Of a stretch of DNA of 64,000 nt, positions 45,701 through 55,217 are shown one piece after another. Every line of letters starts with the position of its first letter. Position 1 is the first letter of the stretch. Made by a program: the position numbers and the translations under genes. The DNA comes from Linnemannia schmuckeri (taxonomy: Eukaryota > Mortierellomycota > Mortierellomycetes > Mortierellales > Mortierellaceae). Below the pieces are notes generated by a model, which searched no databases, was not told the origin of the DNA, and saw nothing but the letters and a program-made list of their open reading frames with translations. The stretch spans positions 1,860,001 to 1,924,000 of the forward strand of contig JANATG010000006.1 in assembly GCA_029449235.1 (NCBI GenBank), given 5' to 3'.

Positions 45701-47661
45701 ACGTCCCCAAATCAAATCAGGTACAGGTTCAGGCAAACACATCCCCAAGAAAACATCAAAGCACCGATGCAAAATCCCATTTGCTTGTTCCTCTCCCCTT
45801 TGTTTCACACCTTGCGGATGTGTCTGTAGGGTGGATTGAGGGTATGGCAAGAGACATTAGAAGAGCAAACAACACCAAAGTGGCCCTTGTTTTTCTTGCT
45901 GATGAAGACAGGATCATACAAGAGGACGTCGTTGTCGGAACTATCGGTCGGACCTTTCGGTGTTTTGGAGCTTAGCCTTATTTTACCCTCCTCGTCCCTC
46001 GTTCCTCCTTTTGGTTCCCAGCTCTTTTTCTTGCGATCCCTGGCATTTTTTTTCTTTTCTGAAGACCGACAGTTGGAATAGACAAAAAGCTGCGGATGGA
46101 AAAAGGGAAGAAAAAGTCTAAAAATTCAGGTTCAGGAACAGCCGAATGAACGAACAAACGAGCCAGGGTTCGTTGTTTCTCAATTTGTGAGTCCCGGGAC
46201 AACAAAGGGGTGTATGGTGGTTGCCCCTTGTCCGAGTTGTTCCTCTATTCGTCCATTACAATCTAAAGTATCTTTGACTCCTCACTGTATGTATGTCATT
46301 CTTCTTCTCACTTGCTAACACACCGCTCTCCGAAAGAAAAAACAATACCTACCGATTGATCGCCCAAACAACAAAAAAAACAAATTACGGATCATCGGGC
46401 TATCGGGCTATCTCTCTGCCTCATCTGCTTCACTTTCTTTTCCTGAACCCCTTTGTACATCTGTTACTTGTGTGCCTGCGCATAACGTAGCACTCACAAA
46501 CAAGTTTATCTTTTATGTGCATTCACTCATTGAACAAATTGAGATTAGTCGTCACCAGGTTTCTTTCCTTCTCTGATCAGAAACGACTACTCAGCTTTGT
46601 TACGAAAAATAAGAACTGAGGCGAAAAGCGAGGACATCCATTCGTGCATACGTATAGACAAAACTGACAATGCGCTTCCATCGATGGGCGCATTGTCTAT
46701 CCATGATGAAAAAAGGCAAGTATCTGAATACAAGAAAATACATAGAGTGAAGAGGAACCGGTCATTCTGGCATCGAGAAAGGGATTTTGGAGAGAAGAAA
46801 GAAAGGGAAAGAAAGACAGGTTTTCTCGCAGTGAGAAATGTCGAAGAGTACAGAGAGAAGGCAGGATGGAACGATAAGAAATCCGTTCTTTTGGACAAGT
46901 GCATCAACATCATTATTGTCCTCATCATCGTGCTTCTGCTGCCGTTGTGTTTTTCTTTTTTACCCTGCAGCAAATAGATCGCCGAGTACACTCGAAAGAA
47001 TGACATGCTTTACATAGCTCCCTCCTCCGTGGACGATTATGGAGAGATAAAACGCCAAGGATATGATATGTCGGGGGAAAGAGAGGCATTGGAGAAATCA
47101 GATTTGCCATAGTCGATAGGTTGGACGTGGCTGAAAATAAACGGTGGACCGTGTATATCAAATGACGACGTGAAGCGATAGGGAGTGTTGCTACGGCAAC
47201 GAAACATTCCTTCGCTTCTTGGCACTTACATATATCTTTTCTCTCCAATCCCATTCATTCCTCGTTTCTTTTTTAACAAGACATCAAAAAGGAATAACAG
47301 AAAAGTAAAGAAGGAAAACAGATGAACCATACTGGCCTTCCGTCAGTTGCTTAATACCAAACAAAAAAGGTAAGGAATGAGCACCTGCACAAAACCGGTA
47401 AGGGGTCATGGAAGAAATGAAAAGGACAGGAATTAGACAAACAGAGCCGATGTGAGGCTTAGCTTAATGAATACTACCAAGATAGAAAAAAAAAGTTGTG
47501 TTTGCCGATCTTCCCCCTCTGCCGCCAGAAACAGAACGAAAGAGTAATTGAAGTGGCAAACAAAGCATCAAATGAAGAGAACATGCGCGTGATACATAGG
47601 GCTGTGAGATGAACATGCTTTTATTAGTGGGATAAAATATGTAGCCATGTTGCTTGGTAAT
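42702..47661. other. 5-kb stretch without a recognised gene
   Basis: Open frames on both strands are short and lack known motifs or splice partners. An A-run of about 25 lies at 43278-43302. Two AAAACCGGTTT palindromes lie about 70 nt apart at 44108-44190. Short direct repeats (ATCGGGCT) are at about 46395-46410. It is most likely intergenic or decayed repeat DNA; noncoding RNA is possible. Confidence 0.45.
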
Positions 47662-48380
47662 CTACTCAAAGAGTACACTGCCAGAGCGACGGAGGGGTCG
47701 CTCACCATTAGTATCCTCATCAGTCTCGAAAGTAATCAAGGCCTCAACAGGTGACCGTTTGGACGGTCCATTAGCGTTCCTCATTCCTGTACGAGCCGTA
47801 GACGCTAAAGTTCTGGAGTTAGATGCAGAAGAGGAGGCGATCGATCTAGAGTAGATCAACGAATGAGGGTCGCGGGGAAGAGGCGAGGTCAGGGACGATG
47901 AACCTGGAGATCCAAAAGTAGGAGAAGCAGTAATCGATGACAACTCTTTGCTTGAGGTGTCGACGGCAAGAGGCACTCCTGCTGGTTCTGGTGCTGGCGG
48001 GAAAAGAAAGTCGACAAAGGTTGGAGATGGACGAATAACCGGGTCGATTGTCGTCTCTGTGGAGATGCCAGTCGAGTACATGCCAGGACTGTAATATTCG
48101 TCGCATTGTTCCTGTGAGTGGCGGTAGTAGTCGTGACCCTGCTGATAGTACTGACCGTACTGATCCTGAGAGGCGAGGTTGCCCCGAACTAACATGGGGC
48201 TGACAGTATGGTAGTTCTCCTATAGTAGTACTGAGGATAGAACTGCTCTGAGCCTTGAGCATCACCTGCAGTGGTCATCAGTGTGGGTATCGAAGGCAGT
48301 ATCATATCGTTGTCGTCGTAATGATGGCTGTCATAGTTCTGGTTGGCATGCTGGTAACGAGGCGGAAGATGAGCGAGATG
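47662..48380 (-). pseudogene. Broken continuation of the coiled-coil membrane protein tail
   Basis: Directly after the in-frame TAG at 48381-48383 the same frame stays open for about 60 codons. Its Tyr/His/Asn/Gln-rich composition is like that of the preceding tail. A different frame, open from before 48195 to a stop at 47662, then gives 177 residues rich in Ser, Pro and Thr. A TATAG acceptor near 48220 could start the second part, but no donor in matching phase was found. Either the real protein ends at the TAG and this is chance, or the cytoplasmic tail has been disrupted by a stop and a frameshift. Confidence 0.4.
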
Positions 48381-49872
48381 CTATTTCGATCTCCCATATC
48401 GACTGTTGTTCCTATGATTATAGACTGCTTGACCACTGTCGTCACCACCGTTGTTGTTGTTACGAAAGAATGAAGTCAAAGTATCTTCATTGTCGTTACC
48501 CATGGGTCGGAGCTTGACCTTCTTACTCAGATATGCCTCCATAGCCGATGCTCGTCTGCTGGCATTTCGTTTGTGTCGAATAATGAATCCTGCAGCAACA
48601 ATAGCCACTAGGGCTGCACCCCCGGCGATTGCGATAATCACGATGGTCTTCTTGGAGCTCTCGGAGGAATCGTCGTTGGTCATTGTGCTGTCTTCGAAAG
48701 GGTCAGGAGTTCCATTGTCATTGTTTTCTCCCTGCTCCTGGTCGTTGTCTATTCAATTTTAACGCCCGTGTACAAAAAATTCATTTCTGTCAGTCAGTGC
48801 ACCATCGACAAATACAATGAACAAACAAACAAGATTGGTTACTTGCCCTTGTCATTGACGATCCCTTTGTTGTGTTCCTTGTCCTTGCCCCTGTCCTTCT
48901 CGGCCTCCTCCCTGGCTTTCCGAGCAGCTTCTTCAATAGCAGCCTTCATATCAGCTTCCTCCTTTGCCTTCCTCGCTGCCTCTGCTTCCTCAACGGCCTT
49001 TCTTGCTAGCTCCTTCTCGGCTTCCTCCTGGCTCTTCTTGGCTGCCTCTTCTTCCTCTGCTTTCTTCCTTGCTTCCGCTTCTGCTGCTTTTTTGGCAGCT
49101 TCTTTCTCTGCTGCCTCCTTGGCCGCCACCTCCTCTGCCACCTTCCTAGCCCCTTCTTCTTCTTCCGCTGCTTTTTTGGCAGCTTCCTCCTCTGCGTTCT
49201 TTTTGGCTGCCTCCTCCTCCTCTGCCTTCTTCCTTGCGGCCTCCTCTTCCTCTGTCTTCTTCTTAGCAGTTTCCTCTGCAGCCTTCGATTCCTCAGCGGC
49301 CTTGTGAGCGGCTTCTTTGGCGGTTTTCTCTGCGGTCTCGTCCTTTTCTTCCCCTGTCGTTATTGACGTCGTCTCGTCTGTCCCTGCACCAGTACCAGTG
49401 CCAGTGTTGTCTCATGGGTAAGTTGCATTATCTCCTGGTATGCGACGCTCAAGAATTTGCTTAACTGGAACATGATGAAAAGTGAGTCGGAGGAAAAGGA
49501 GAGTGGGGAGTGTGAGCTGCATGTATGTTTTGTTTTGGTCATTTCAATGTTGGCTTGTCGCACAGACCGTTGCTGTCGGTCAACTTAAATGAAAAAGATG
49601 CAGGCGTGTGCATACCTCGGCGATCGACAAAATATGAAGAAGAGGCGGTGGGGTATGGGCTCTCATGGATAATTGCGATTGCTGCTACAGTTGCTGTTGT
49701 TGGATAGGGTGGTGATTCAGGTTCAATGGCATTGTTGGAGTAGACTGAATGGCGAGTGAGCGATTGGACGATATTGGAGGATGCAATAGGTGCTGTTTGG
49801 ACGGTGAGGATGAGGGCTAGGTATGTGAGGAGGGACGACCAGTCTTGGTCGTGTGGATGTAGATGTTTTCAT
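48381..49872 (-). CDS. Single-pass membrane protein with Lys/Glu/Ala-rich coiled coil
   Basis: Function not recognised. Exons are read as 49872-49616, 49410-48847 and 48748-48381. Exon 1 encodes a hydrophobic LLTYLALILTV signal-peptide core followed by a Ser/Thr/Pro-rich stretch. Exon 2 encodes about 150 residues of AAKKAEEE-type heptads, a strong coiled-coil pattern outside the membrane. Exon 3 has an acidic linker, one transmembrane helix (about 25 residues from TIVIIAIAGG) and a basic, Asn-rich cytoplasmic tail. Intron 2 uses a GC-AG boundary (GCAAGT). The only nearby ATG, at 49872, is one base out of frame with the signal sequence, so either a base is inserted or the true start lies upstream. 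It resembles a cell-surface sensor or wall-linker in layout only. Confidence 0.55.
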
Positions 49873-50657
49873 CTGTAAGGGTAGTGGGTCGCGAGCGTGA
49901 GAGAAGGGAAAATAGAGTTACGAATAGATGTAGAGGAGGAAAAAAAAAGGAAAGGGAATATGTGAATGAAGGGAAGGGGTGGCAAGGATGGAGAAAGTAA
50001 AAAAGGAGGGGAAACAAAATCGATTTGCTGTGCGCTTTGTCTTTATATGTCGTTTTTCTAGACACGCACAGCTCCAACCTTTATCGAGGTACCTTGATTA
50101 GGAGATCCATGATAAAACATATACATCCGCCCTTTCATCGACAACTCTCTTTTCTTATAATAAAAGGATCACCCGGAGTATGACGTTCCTTGTTCTAAAG
50201 ATGGACCAGTCTGCCTCATTACCGCCACAGTCAACAGCCCTGAAAATGAAAATTATGAAACATTTTTTTTTTGTTTGTCCCGCGCCGATTTAGAAAAGGA
50301 TAAGAAAAAGGCACCAAAAAGAACAACATCTCCTGGCAAAGGCAACCGTCTTTTTTTACATTACACTTCAGCATCACGTCATCGACGCATACAGTCCCGC
50401 ATTGGTCGTTCATGAAGACAGAAAGAGAAAAAAGGTCACTATCATTGATTTAAGCAGAGAGTATTCGGTCGGAAAAAAAATGAATGTGGAACAAAGTATC
50501 TTCTGTGCATAGTTTTGCTCTCACAGCTGCTTACCTATTCATCAGTTAAGCATTGCTCACGGGTTCGTTTAAGTGCTATTGGCTGAGGTCAGCACAGAGT
50601 GAACCACAACAGGTGATAGGAGCAACTGGTGCAGGCGCAAAGGCTCGAATGGGGCGC
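49873..50657. other. Upstream region of the coiled-coil gene
   Basis: Purine-rich on the plus strand (pyrimidine-rich toward the gene) at 49900-50020. No coding signal. It ends at the T-run that begins the repeat island. Confidence 0.4.
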
Positions 50658-50857
50658 TTTTTTTTTTTTTTTTTTTTTTTTTTTTTGTACGCGATTTATT
50701 TCTCAAGCGAAAAGGCCAAGAAAGGCATTCGATAGTGAAAGGAGCTACATACCAAACTCCTCCAAGAGCAATCCACCAGTCGCAGTCCGGTCCACAACCT
50801 GGCTCTGCGCTACAATCGTCGCTGCTCTTCACAGTAAAAACGGAAGACAAAATAAAA

Positions 50858-51262
50858 CTAGATACGAATGAAAGGGATTCTTCCCATCCTCTCCATCAAT
50901 GACAACTTCCTCCTTCCCAACAGACTATCCAGCAGCCGCTCATCAGCTGCTCGTGGTTCCTTGGTCGCTCCAGGGCAGGCTCGATCCTTATGTGTGGCTA
51001 GCGAAGCGCCACACGGGCAGAACCCATCATGCGTGATGTAACCGTATCCTCGACTCCAGTCACCTCGGGCGCCGGTGTTTTTGGATGTTTTGTCCTTGGC
51101 AAAGCTACCTTGCATCTGCTCCCACGCGATCGTCGTGGAGCATCGGGTTTTCCAGATCAGTTCTGAGGCCTGCGTCTCCAGGTAGCCAATAAACTTGTGA
51201 AGGACCGTCTTGGCAATGTTGGCAATGTGTTTGTTGTCCTTATCATTTTGGTGGCAAAATAA
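50858..51262 (-). pseudogene. C-terminal fragment of a LINE-like (non-LTR) retrotransposon protein, left copy
   Basis: 134 codons without a start. They contain IWKTRCSTTIAWEQ, typical of the region after the reverse transcriptase of L1-like elements, then a CPCGASLATHKDRAC zinc-finger-like stretch (CxC-x6-H-x4-C). A non-coding 3' tail and a poly(A) tail of 29 (read as T on the plus strand) follow. The 5' part of the element is missing. The family assignment is from layout and motifs, not from a search. Confidence 0.55.
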
Positions 51263-51352
51263 TCACGTGAGCAACAATCGAACTATGGGCGCTGCGGAGA
51301 TTGGTTGTACCTTATCAAATGCAGAGATAAACGGGTTACAATAATCGGTACA

Positions 51353-51424
51353 AGCAAAGTCGCCCAGAGGAAGAGCGCTGGGCTCATAACCCAGAGGTCG
51401 GTGGATCGAAACCACCCTTTGCTA
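51353..51424 (+). tRNA. Initiator tRNA-Met (CAU), left copy
   Basis: 72 nt. Acceptor stem AGCAAAG pairs with CTTTGCT, discriminator A. Anticodon stem-loop CTGGG-CTCATAA-CCCAG has the three G:C pairs of initiators. T stem GGTGG/CCACC with loop ATCGAAA (A54, A60) and an A1:U72 pair are eukaryotic initiator hallmarks. One D-stem mismatch (C12-A23) is seen. No CCA and no intron. Confidence 0.88.
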
Positions 51425-51561
51425 TAAACCCAATCTGGAGCCAGTGGTATTCCGTCCTGGTTCTATTGTCCTTGACTACCCACTTTTCTCTCTAAAATTT
51501 CTTTTTTTTGCTAGTTAATGCGAAGGAGGATGACAGCGAAGGCTAAATGAGGGGAAATATC

Positions 51562-52055
51562 CTATTTGTTGCCCACCCTTTTTTGGCTCCTTAAGTGTTG
51601 CCTATAGCAAAGTCTATTCGTTGCCCACAATTTTGCTCTAACTCGGCGCCCATCCCGAAATCTTAAACGTTGCCCATGACTCTGTCGCTATATGTTGTCC
51701 CATCTTTCTTCCCCACCTGCGGCATCATCTATCTGTAGCGAATCGAGCTCTTGCTGCTTGCGTCACGTATGTACATCAGGAACCTCATAGGTATATGACT
51801 TGATGCATGAGGCAACCATGTCAGTAATGGTACAGGTGGGAGAAAGAGAACGAGAAAGGGAACAAAGAAAATACGCGGCTCATGAAGATGCAGCTCAGTA
51901 CATGAGGCAACGAATAATTTTGCGGGGTGGGCAACAGATTGGCGCTTTATTGGCAACGTTTAAAAGTATTCGATCTTCGATGACAATTGGGGAGGGCAAC
52001 GAATAGACTTTATGGGCAACATATAAGGAGCCAAATAAGGGTGGGCAACAAATAG
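51562..52055. mobile_element. Non-autonomous terminal-inverted-repeat element (MITE-like)
   Basis: About 494 nt. CTATTTGTTGCCCACCC at the left matches the reverse complement of the right end, and similarity continues with few changes for about 65 nt (TTGGCTCCTTA, then AGTCTATTCGTTGCCC). Copies of GTTGCCCA recur inside both ends. No coding capacity. Target duplications are not clear (ATAT-like bases only). It may belong to a Mutator-like or other DNA transposon family. Confidence 0.65.
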
Positions 52056-52071
52056 ATATGTTCAAAAAGAG

Positions 52072-53262
52072 GGGTTAATCTATTTGACAACCCGGGTTGT
52101 TCATTTTATTCGACAACCCGCAGTCAAATTTGCCAGAAAAAAAAGAATGCTAATTGGCAACCCGGGTTGACAGATTACATTGGAGCAAATTTGACAACCC
52201 TGGGTTGCCAAACAGCGAGTGCCTTTTGTGCAGAGTCGACACCAAGCCTAGGAAATAGGATTCATTGTGAACGGGTACCTACTGCGAGACGCTTTAACCT
52301 CTCGTGTGACACCAAGAAAGAGACGAAAAAAAAGAAGAAAGCAGCAGCAAAGAAGAGTCGCAAGCGCAGTGCAAATAGCACCATTTGTCCTAAGAACTGT
52401 CGGCTCCAAAAAAGTAGAATGTGTGTTTGATGTAACATACCGTTTGGATATTGGACGAAAGAAACGACAGCATGTCATTCTTTTGAAAGATAGCTCGTAC
52501 ATTTGTACTTGCCTTCTACTCCAAAATAACGGATTGTATGTCGCCATTTTTTCCATCTCATGCAAGGCGACCGCCGCCTCAAGTATCATATCAAGCTCAT
52601 TCCAAGGCGATGGCACATGGATCACCTTCAGGACTCAGGAGAGTTGGAAGAGTCTTTCGGGCCGTTTTCGCATGCCATGACACAAAAGGCAAACATTGGC
52701 GAGGATGAGGATGGAATGTCTGATGTGCCTGTTGTCACATTTATGAGCGACATTTTCAAGATTTTCCCGTTGGCGACTTCACTCTCGCGAGACGACCAAA
52801 GCCAGCTTTCAAAAAAGCGTCGACATGGAGAGATTTCAGGTCTGGTGAAGGATATTCTCAAGGTGGCGGATTCGAGTCCAGAGATGTTTGAGATGGTTAA
52901 AGAGAGGCTTGGTGATGTTATTGTGGAAGGGAAAGGTCTTGAGGGCATGAGGGATCCAGTCCATGTCAAAGCGAAAAGCAGACCAAAGAAGACACGAATG
53001 AAGAGTAGTGTGGAGACTATAGCACGCTCTACAAAGTGTAGGGTATGTAATGAGCCTGGGCACAACTTTAGAAAACACTACGGCCAGGGTGCTCTAAATA
53101 TTTGAATACACTATTCAAACATATCTATTTGGCAACCGGGTTGGCAAATGAGGCTTTTTATCACTTGGCAACCTGGGTTGTTAAATGAGCCCGGCTACCT
53201 TCCTAATTTGATAAAGGTTATCGAATAAAACGAACAACCTGAGTTGTCAAGTAGATTAACCC
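52072..53262. mobile_element. Mutator-like element (MULE) with 9-bp target-site duplication
   Basis: 1191 nt. It begins GGGTTAATCTA and ends with the inverted copy; the terminal repeats are about 50 nt with a few mismatches. CAAAAAGAG flanks both ends (52063-52071 and 53263-53271), the 9-bp duplication typical of Mutator elements. Near each end are several copies of a CAACCCGGGTTG-type palindrome (52088, 52160, 52193; 53135, 53169, 53234). Inside is a damaged transposase 3' part. It inserted between the MITE and the right tRNA arm. Confidence 0.8.
52267..53105 (+). pseudogene. Frameshifted MULE transposase C-terminus (SWIM and zinc-knuckle)
   Basis: The first frame has a Lys/Arg-rich stretch, then VFDVTYRLDIGR and YICTCLLLQNNGLY. 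At 52539 the reading must shift by one base to continue CRHFFHLM, rebuilding a SWIM motif (CxC then CxH). The second frame goes on through a hydrophilic region with KSRPKKTR to a CRVCNEPGHNFRKH knuckle near 53037-53078, whose last ligand is His instead of Cys, and stops at 53103-53105. The DDE catalytic core is absent, so it cannot move itself. The SWIM plus knuckle order is standard for MULE transposases. Confidence 0.7.
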
Positions 53263-53323
53263 CAAAAAGAGGGGCTCCCGGGCTTCGCACCAGGTTTGCA
53301 GTTAAAGGAATGGGGCAAAAATG

Positions 53324-53395
53324 TAGCAAAGGGTGGTTTCGATCCACCGACCTCTGGGTTATGAGCCCAGCGCTCTTCCTCTGGGCGACTTTGCT
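53324..53395 (-). tRNA. Initiator tRNA-Met (CAU), right copy
   Basis: Reverse-complement copy of the gene at 51353-51424, with the same bases throughout, including the D-stem mismatch. It lies at the inner end of the right inverted arm. Confidence 0.88.
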
Positions 53396-53485
53396 TGTAC
53401 CGATTATTGTAACCCGTTTATCTCTGCATTTGATAAGGTACAACCAATCTCCGCAGCGCCCATAGTTCGATTGTTGCTCACGTGA

Positions 53486-53890
53486 TTATTTTGCCACCAA
53501 AATGATAAGGACAACAAACACATTGCCAACATTGCCAAGACGGTCCTTCACAAGTTTATTGGCTACCTGGAGACGCAGGCCTCAGAACTGATCTGGAAAA
53601 CCCGATGCTCCACGACGATCGCGTGGGAGCAGATGCAAGGTAGCTTTGCCAAGGACAAAACATCCAAAAACACCGGCGCCCGAGGTGACTGGAGTCGAGG
53701 ATACGGTTACATCACGCATGATGGGTTCTGCCCGTGTGGCGCTTCGCTAGCCACACATAAGGATCGAGCCTGCCCTGGAGCGACCAAGGAACCACGAGCA
53801 GCTGATGAGCGGCTGCTGGATAGTCTGTTGGGAAGGAGGAAGTTGTCATTGATGGAGAGGATGGGAAGAATCCCTTTCATTCGTATCTAG
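53486..53890 (+). pseudogene. C-terminal fragment of a LINE-like protein, right copy
   Basis: Same 134-codon frame as in the left arm, open after a TGA at 53483-53485 and ending in RIPFIRI then TAG. A 170-nt 3' tail and the A29 run follow, as expected for a 5'-truncated non-LTR element. Confidence 0.55.
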
Positions 53891-54061
53891 TTTTATTTTG
53901 TCTTCCGTTTTTACTGTGAAGAGCAGCGACGATTGTAGCGCAGAGCCAGGTTGTGGACCGGACTGCGACTGGTGGATTGCTCTTGGAGGAGTTTGGTATG
54001 TAGCTCCTTTCACTATCGAATGCCTTTCTTGGCCTTTTCGCTTGAGAAATAAATCGCGTAC

Positions 54062-54092
<31 letters not shown>

Positions 54093-54599
54093 TTTACCAT
54101 CAAAATGAAAGAACGAAGCAGCACTAGAATTCATAGAGGAAACACAGGAGAGGAGCGAGTACAAAGACTTTTTCACACGGGCAACCCATGAAAGCAACTT
54201 TTCATGTCAATTGTTTAACTATTCCCATTTTTTTATGCGCAGATATGCAGCGATATCACAGGCATTGTGAACTCTCGTTCTATTTTATGAGTGAATGATG
54301 AGTTTTCGTCAGCCTGGAGGACGATAGGAGAGTGTATCTTTTTTTTATAGTCGTCCATTTGATGCATGAAGGCAGTGATGTTTTTTTCTTTTATTTTGTA
54401 AATGGGTTTCGATTGTTGTACCTTGTTTGTATGATATACTCGAGGACAAAAAGCGATATCAATGAATACGTAACAACAAAGAAAAAAAGAACGTCGATGC
54501 ATAGTGGCAATGCGAGCACCTTGGAGTTCTGTCTATCAACGCGTTCAAGCGAGCCAGAATTGATATCTGGCTTACTTGCGTTGCGTCAAAATTGGAGCC

Positions 54600-54790
54600 C
54601 CATCTTGATATCCGTCACTCATTGAAAGTTAATGTTGCTTATGAGCTGCGTCATCCACATGTCATGTTTGGGTTCACCGTTACGATTCCAGTCGTTGCCC
54701 TCGCACATCGGATCGACCATGTAGAGAAATTCATCAGTGACACCCTGGGAAACGTGCTGATACGCGTTCCACCATTGCTGCGACGAATAT
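54600..54790 (-). pseudogene. Unidentified protein-like fragment
   Basis: The minus strand is open for about 58 codons after a TAA: WWNAYQHVSQGVTDEF, then MVDPMCEGNDWNRNGEP, ending at a TGA. The residue mix (Trp, Tyr, Cys, Asp) looks like real protein rather than chance. No family is recognised; a transposon remnant is likely from the context. Confidence 0.3.
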
Positions 54791-54828
54791 CCGTCTTAAA
54801 TCATCGATAATTTTCTGGCGGGAATGAG

Positions 54829-55167
54829 GGGATGAACAGCCGCCGAACGATCCCGCATCTGAACGTTATTTCCACCTACTTCACGAGAAAAAGGATCCTG
54901 ATGCTGCGCCCAACAATGTTGTCCATTTTCGCTTGCTGCTTGGTGAGAAACGTAGGGAGAGGGCTTGTTCCAAGACTGCTGTTGAGAATTGGTTCAGTAG
55001 TGCTCTTGGTTTTTTTGCTGGTAGGGTGGTGCATGAACGGCAGGCGGTCGATCCTGTACCTACGTTTGGGAGTTCCTCAGCCCAAAGAGCATATAATCTT
55101 GGTTCGTCACCGGATGAGAATGTTTGGAAGCAGAAGCAGCACCTTGCTTCAATCCGATTACTGTAGA
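54829..55167 (+). pseudogene. Unidentified protein-like fragment
   Basis: 112 codons open after a TGA and ended by TAG, with no start codon at the 5' end. It includes HFRLLLGEKRRERACSK, then VENWFSSALGFFAGR, and finishes AYNLGSSPDENVWKQKQHL. Composition is protein-like. No family is recognised. Given its lack of an N-terminus beside a transposon island, it is probably a decayed transposon or gene fragment. Confidence 0.35.
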
Positions 55168-55217
55168 GGTAGTCAACGGAGTATCAGAGGCGCGAGGTCC
55201 AATAAAGGCCGATGGGC

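Larger units (their letters stand above)
50658..51424. repeat. Left 767-nt arm of a large inverted repeat
   Basis: It runs from a T29 run through a LINE-like 3' end (minus strand) to the last base of an initiator tRNA-Met. By reading, its reverse complement matches 53324-54090 along the whole length, including the 29-base homopolymer. Similarity stops abruptly outside both ends. Confidence 0.9.
53324..54090. repeat. Right 767-nt arm of a large inverted repeat
   Basis: Mirror of 50658-51424 (coordinates sum to 104748). It starts at the tRNA 3' end and finishes with A29. The flanks differ from those of the left arm immediately beyond both ends. Confidence 0.9.
54091..55217. other. Region of coding-like remnants without an intact gene
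   Basis: This follows the repeat island and lies downstream of the Asn-rich gene. Two protein-like frames are described separately. The rest (54091-54600) is AT-rich with no recognised content. Confidence 0.4.

Noticed and set aside
45514..45975. 153-codon plus-strand frame in the 42.7-47.6 kb gap
   Set aside because: No recognisable motif, no splice partners and composition like surrounding noncoding DNA.
50658..51424. tRNA-headed SINE
   Set aside because: The tRNA is in the opposite sense to the poly(A) tail, unlike a SINE, and is a complete initiator tRNA.
50658..54090. Reading the whole island as one DNA transposon with 767-nt terminal inverted repeats
   Set aside because: The outer ends are poly(A) tails of LINE-like fragments and the inner ends are tRNA ends; no target duplication flanks the whole unit.
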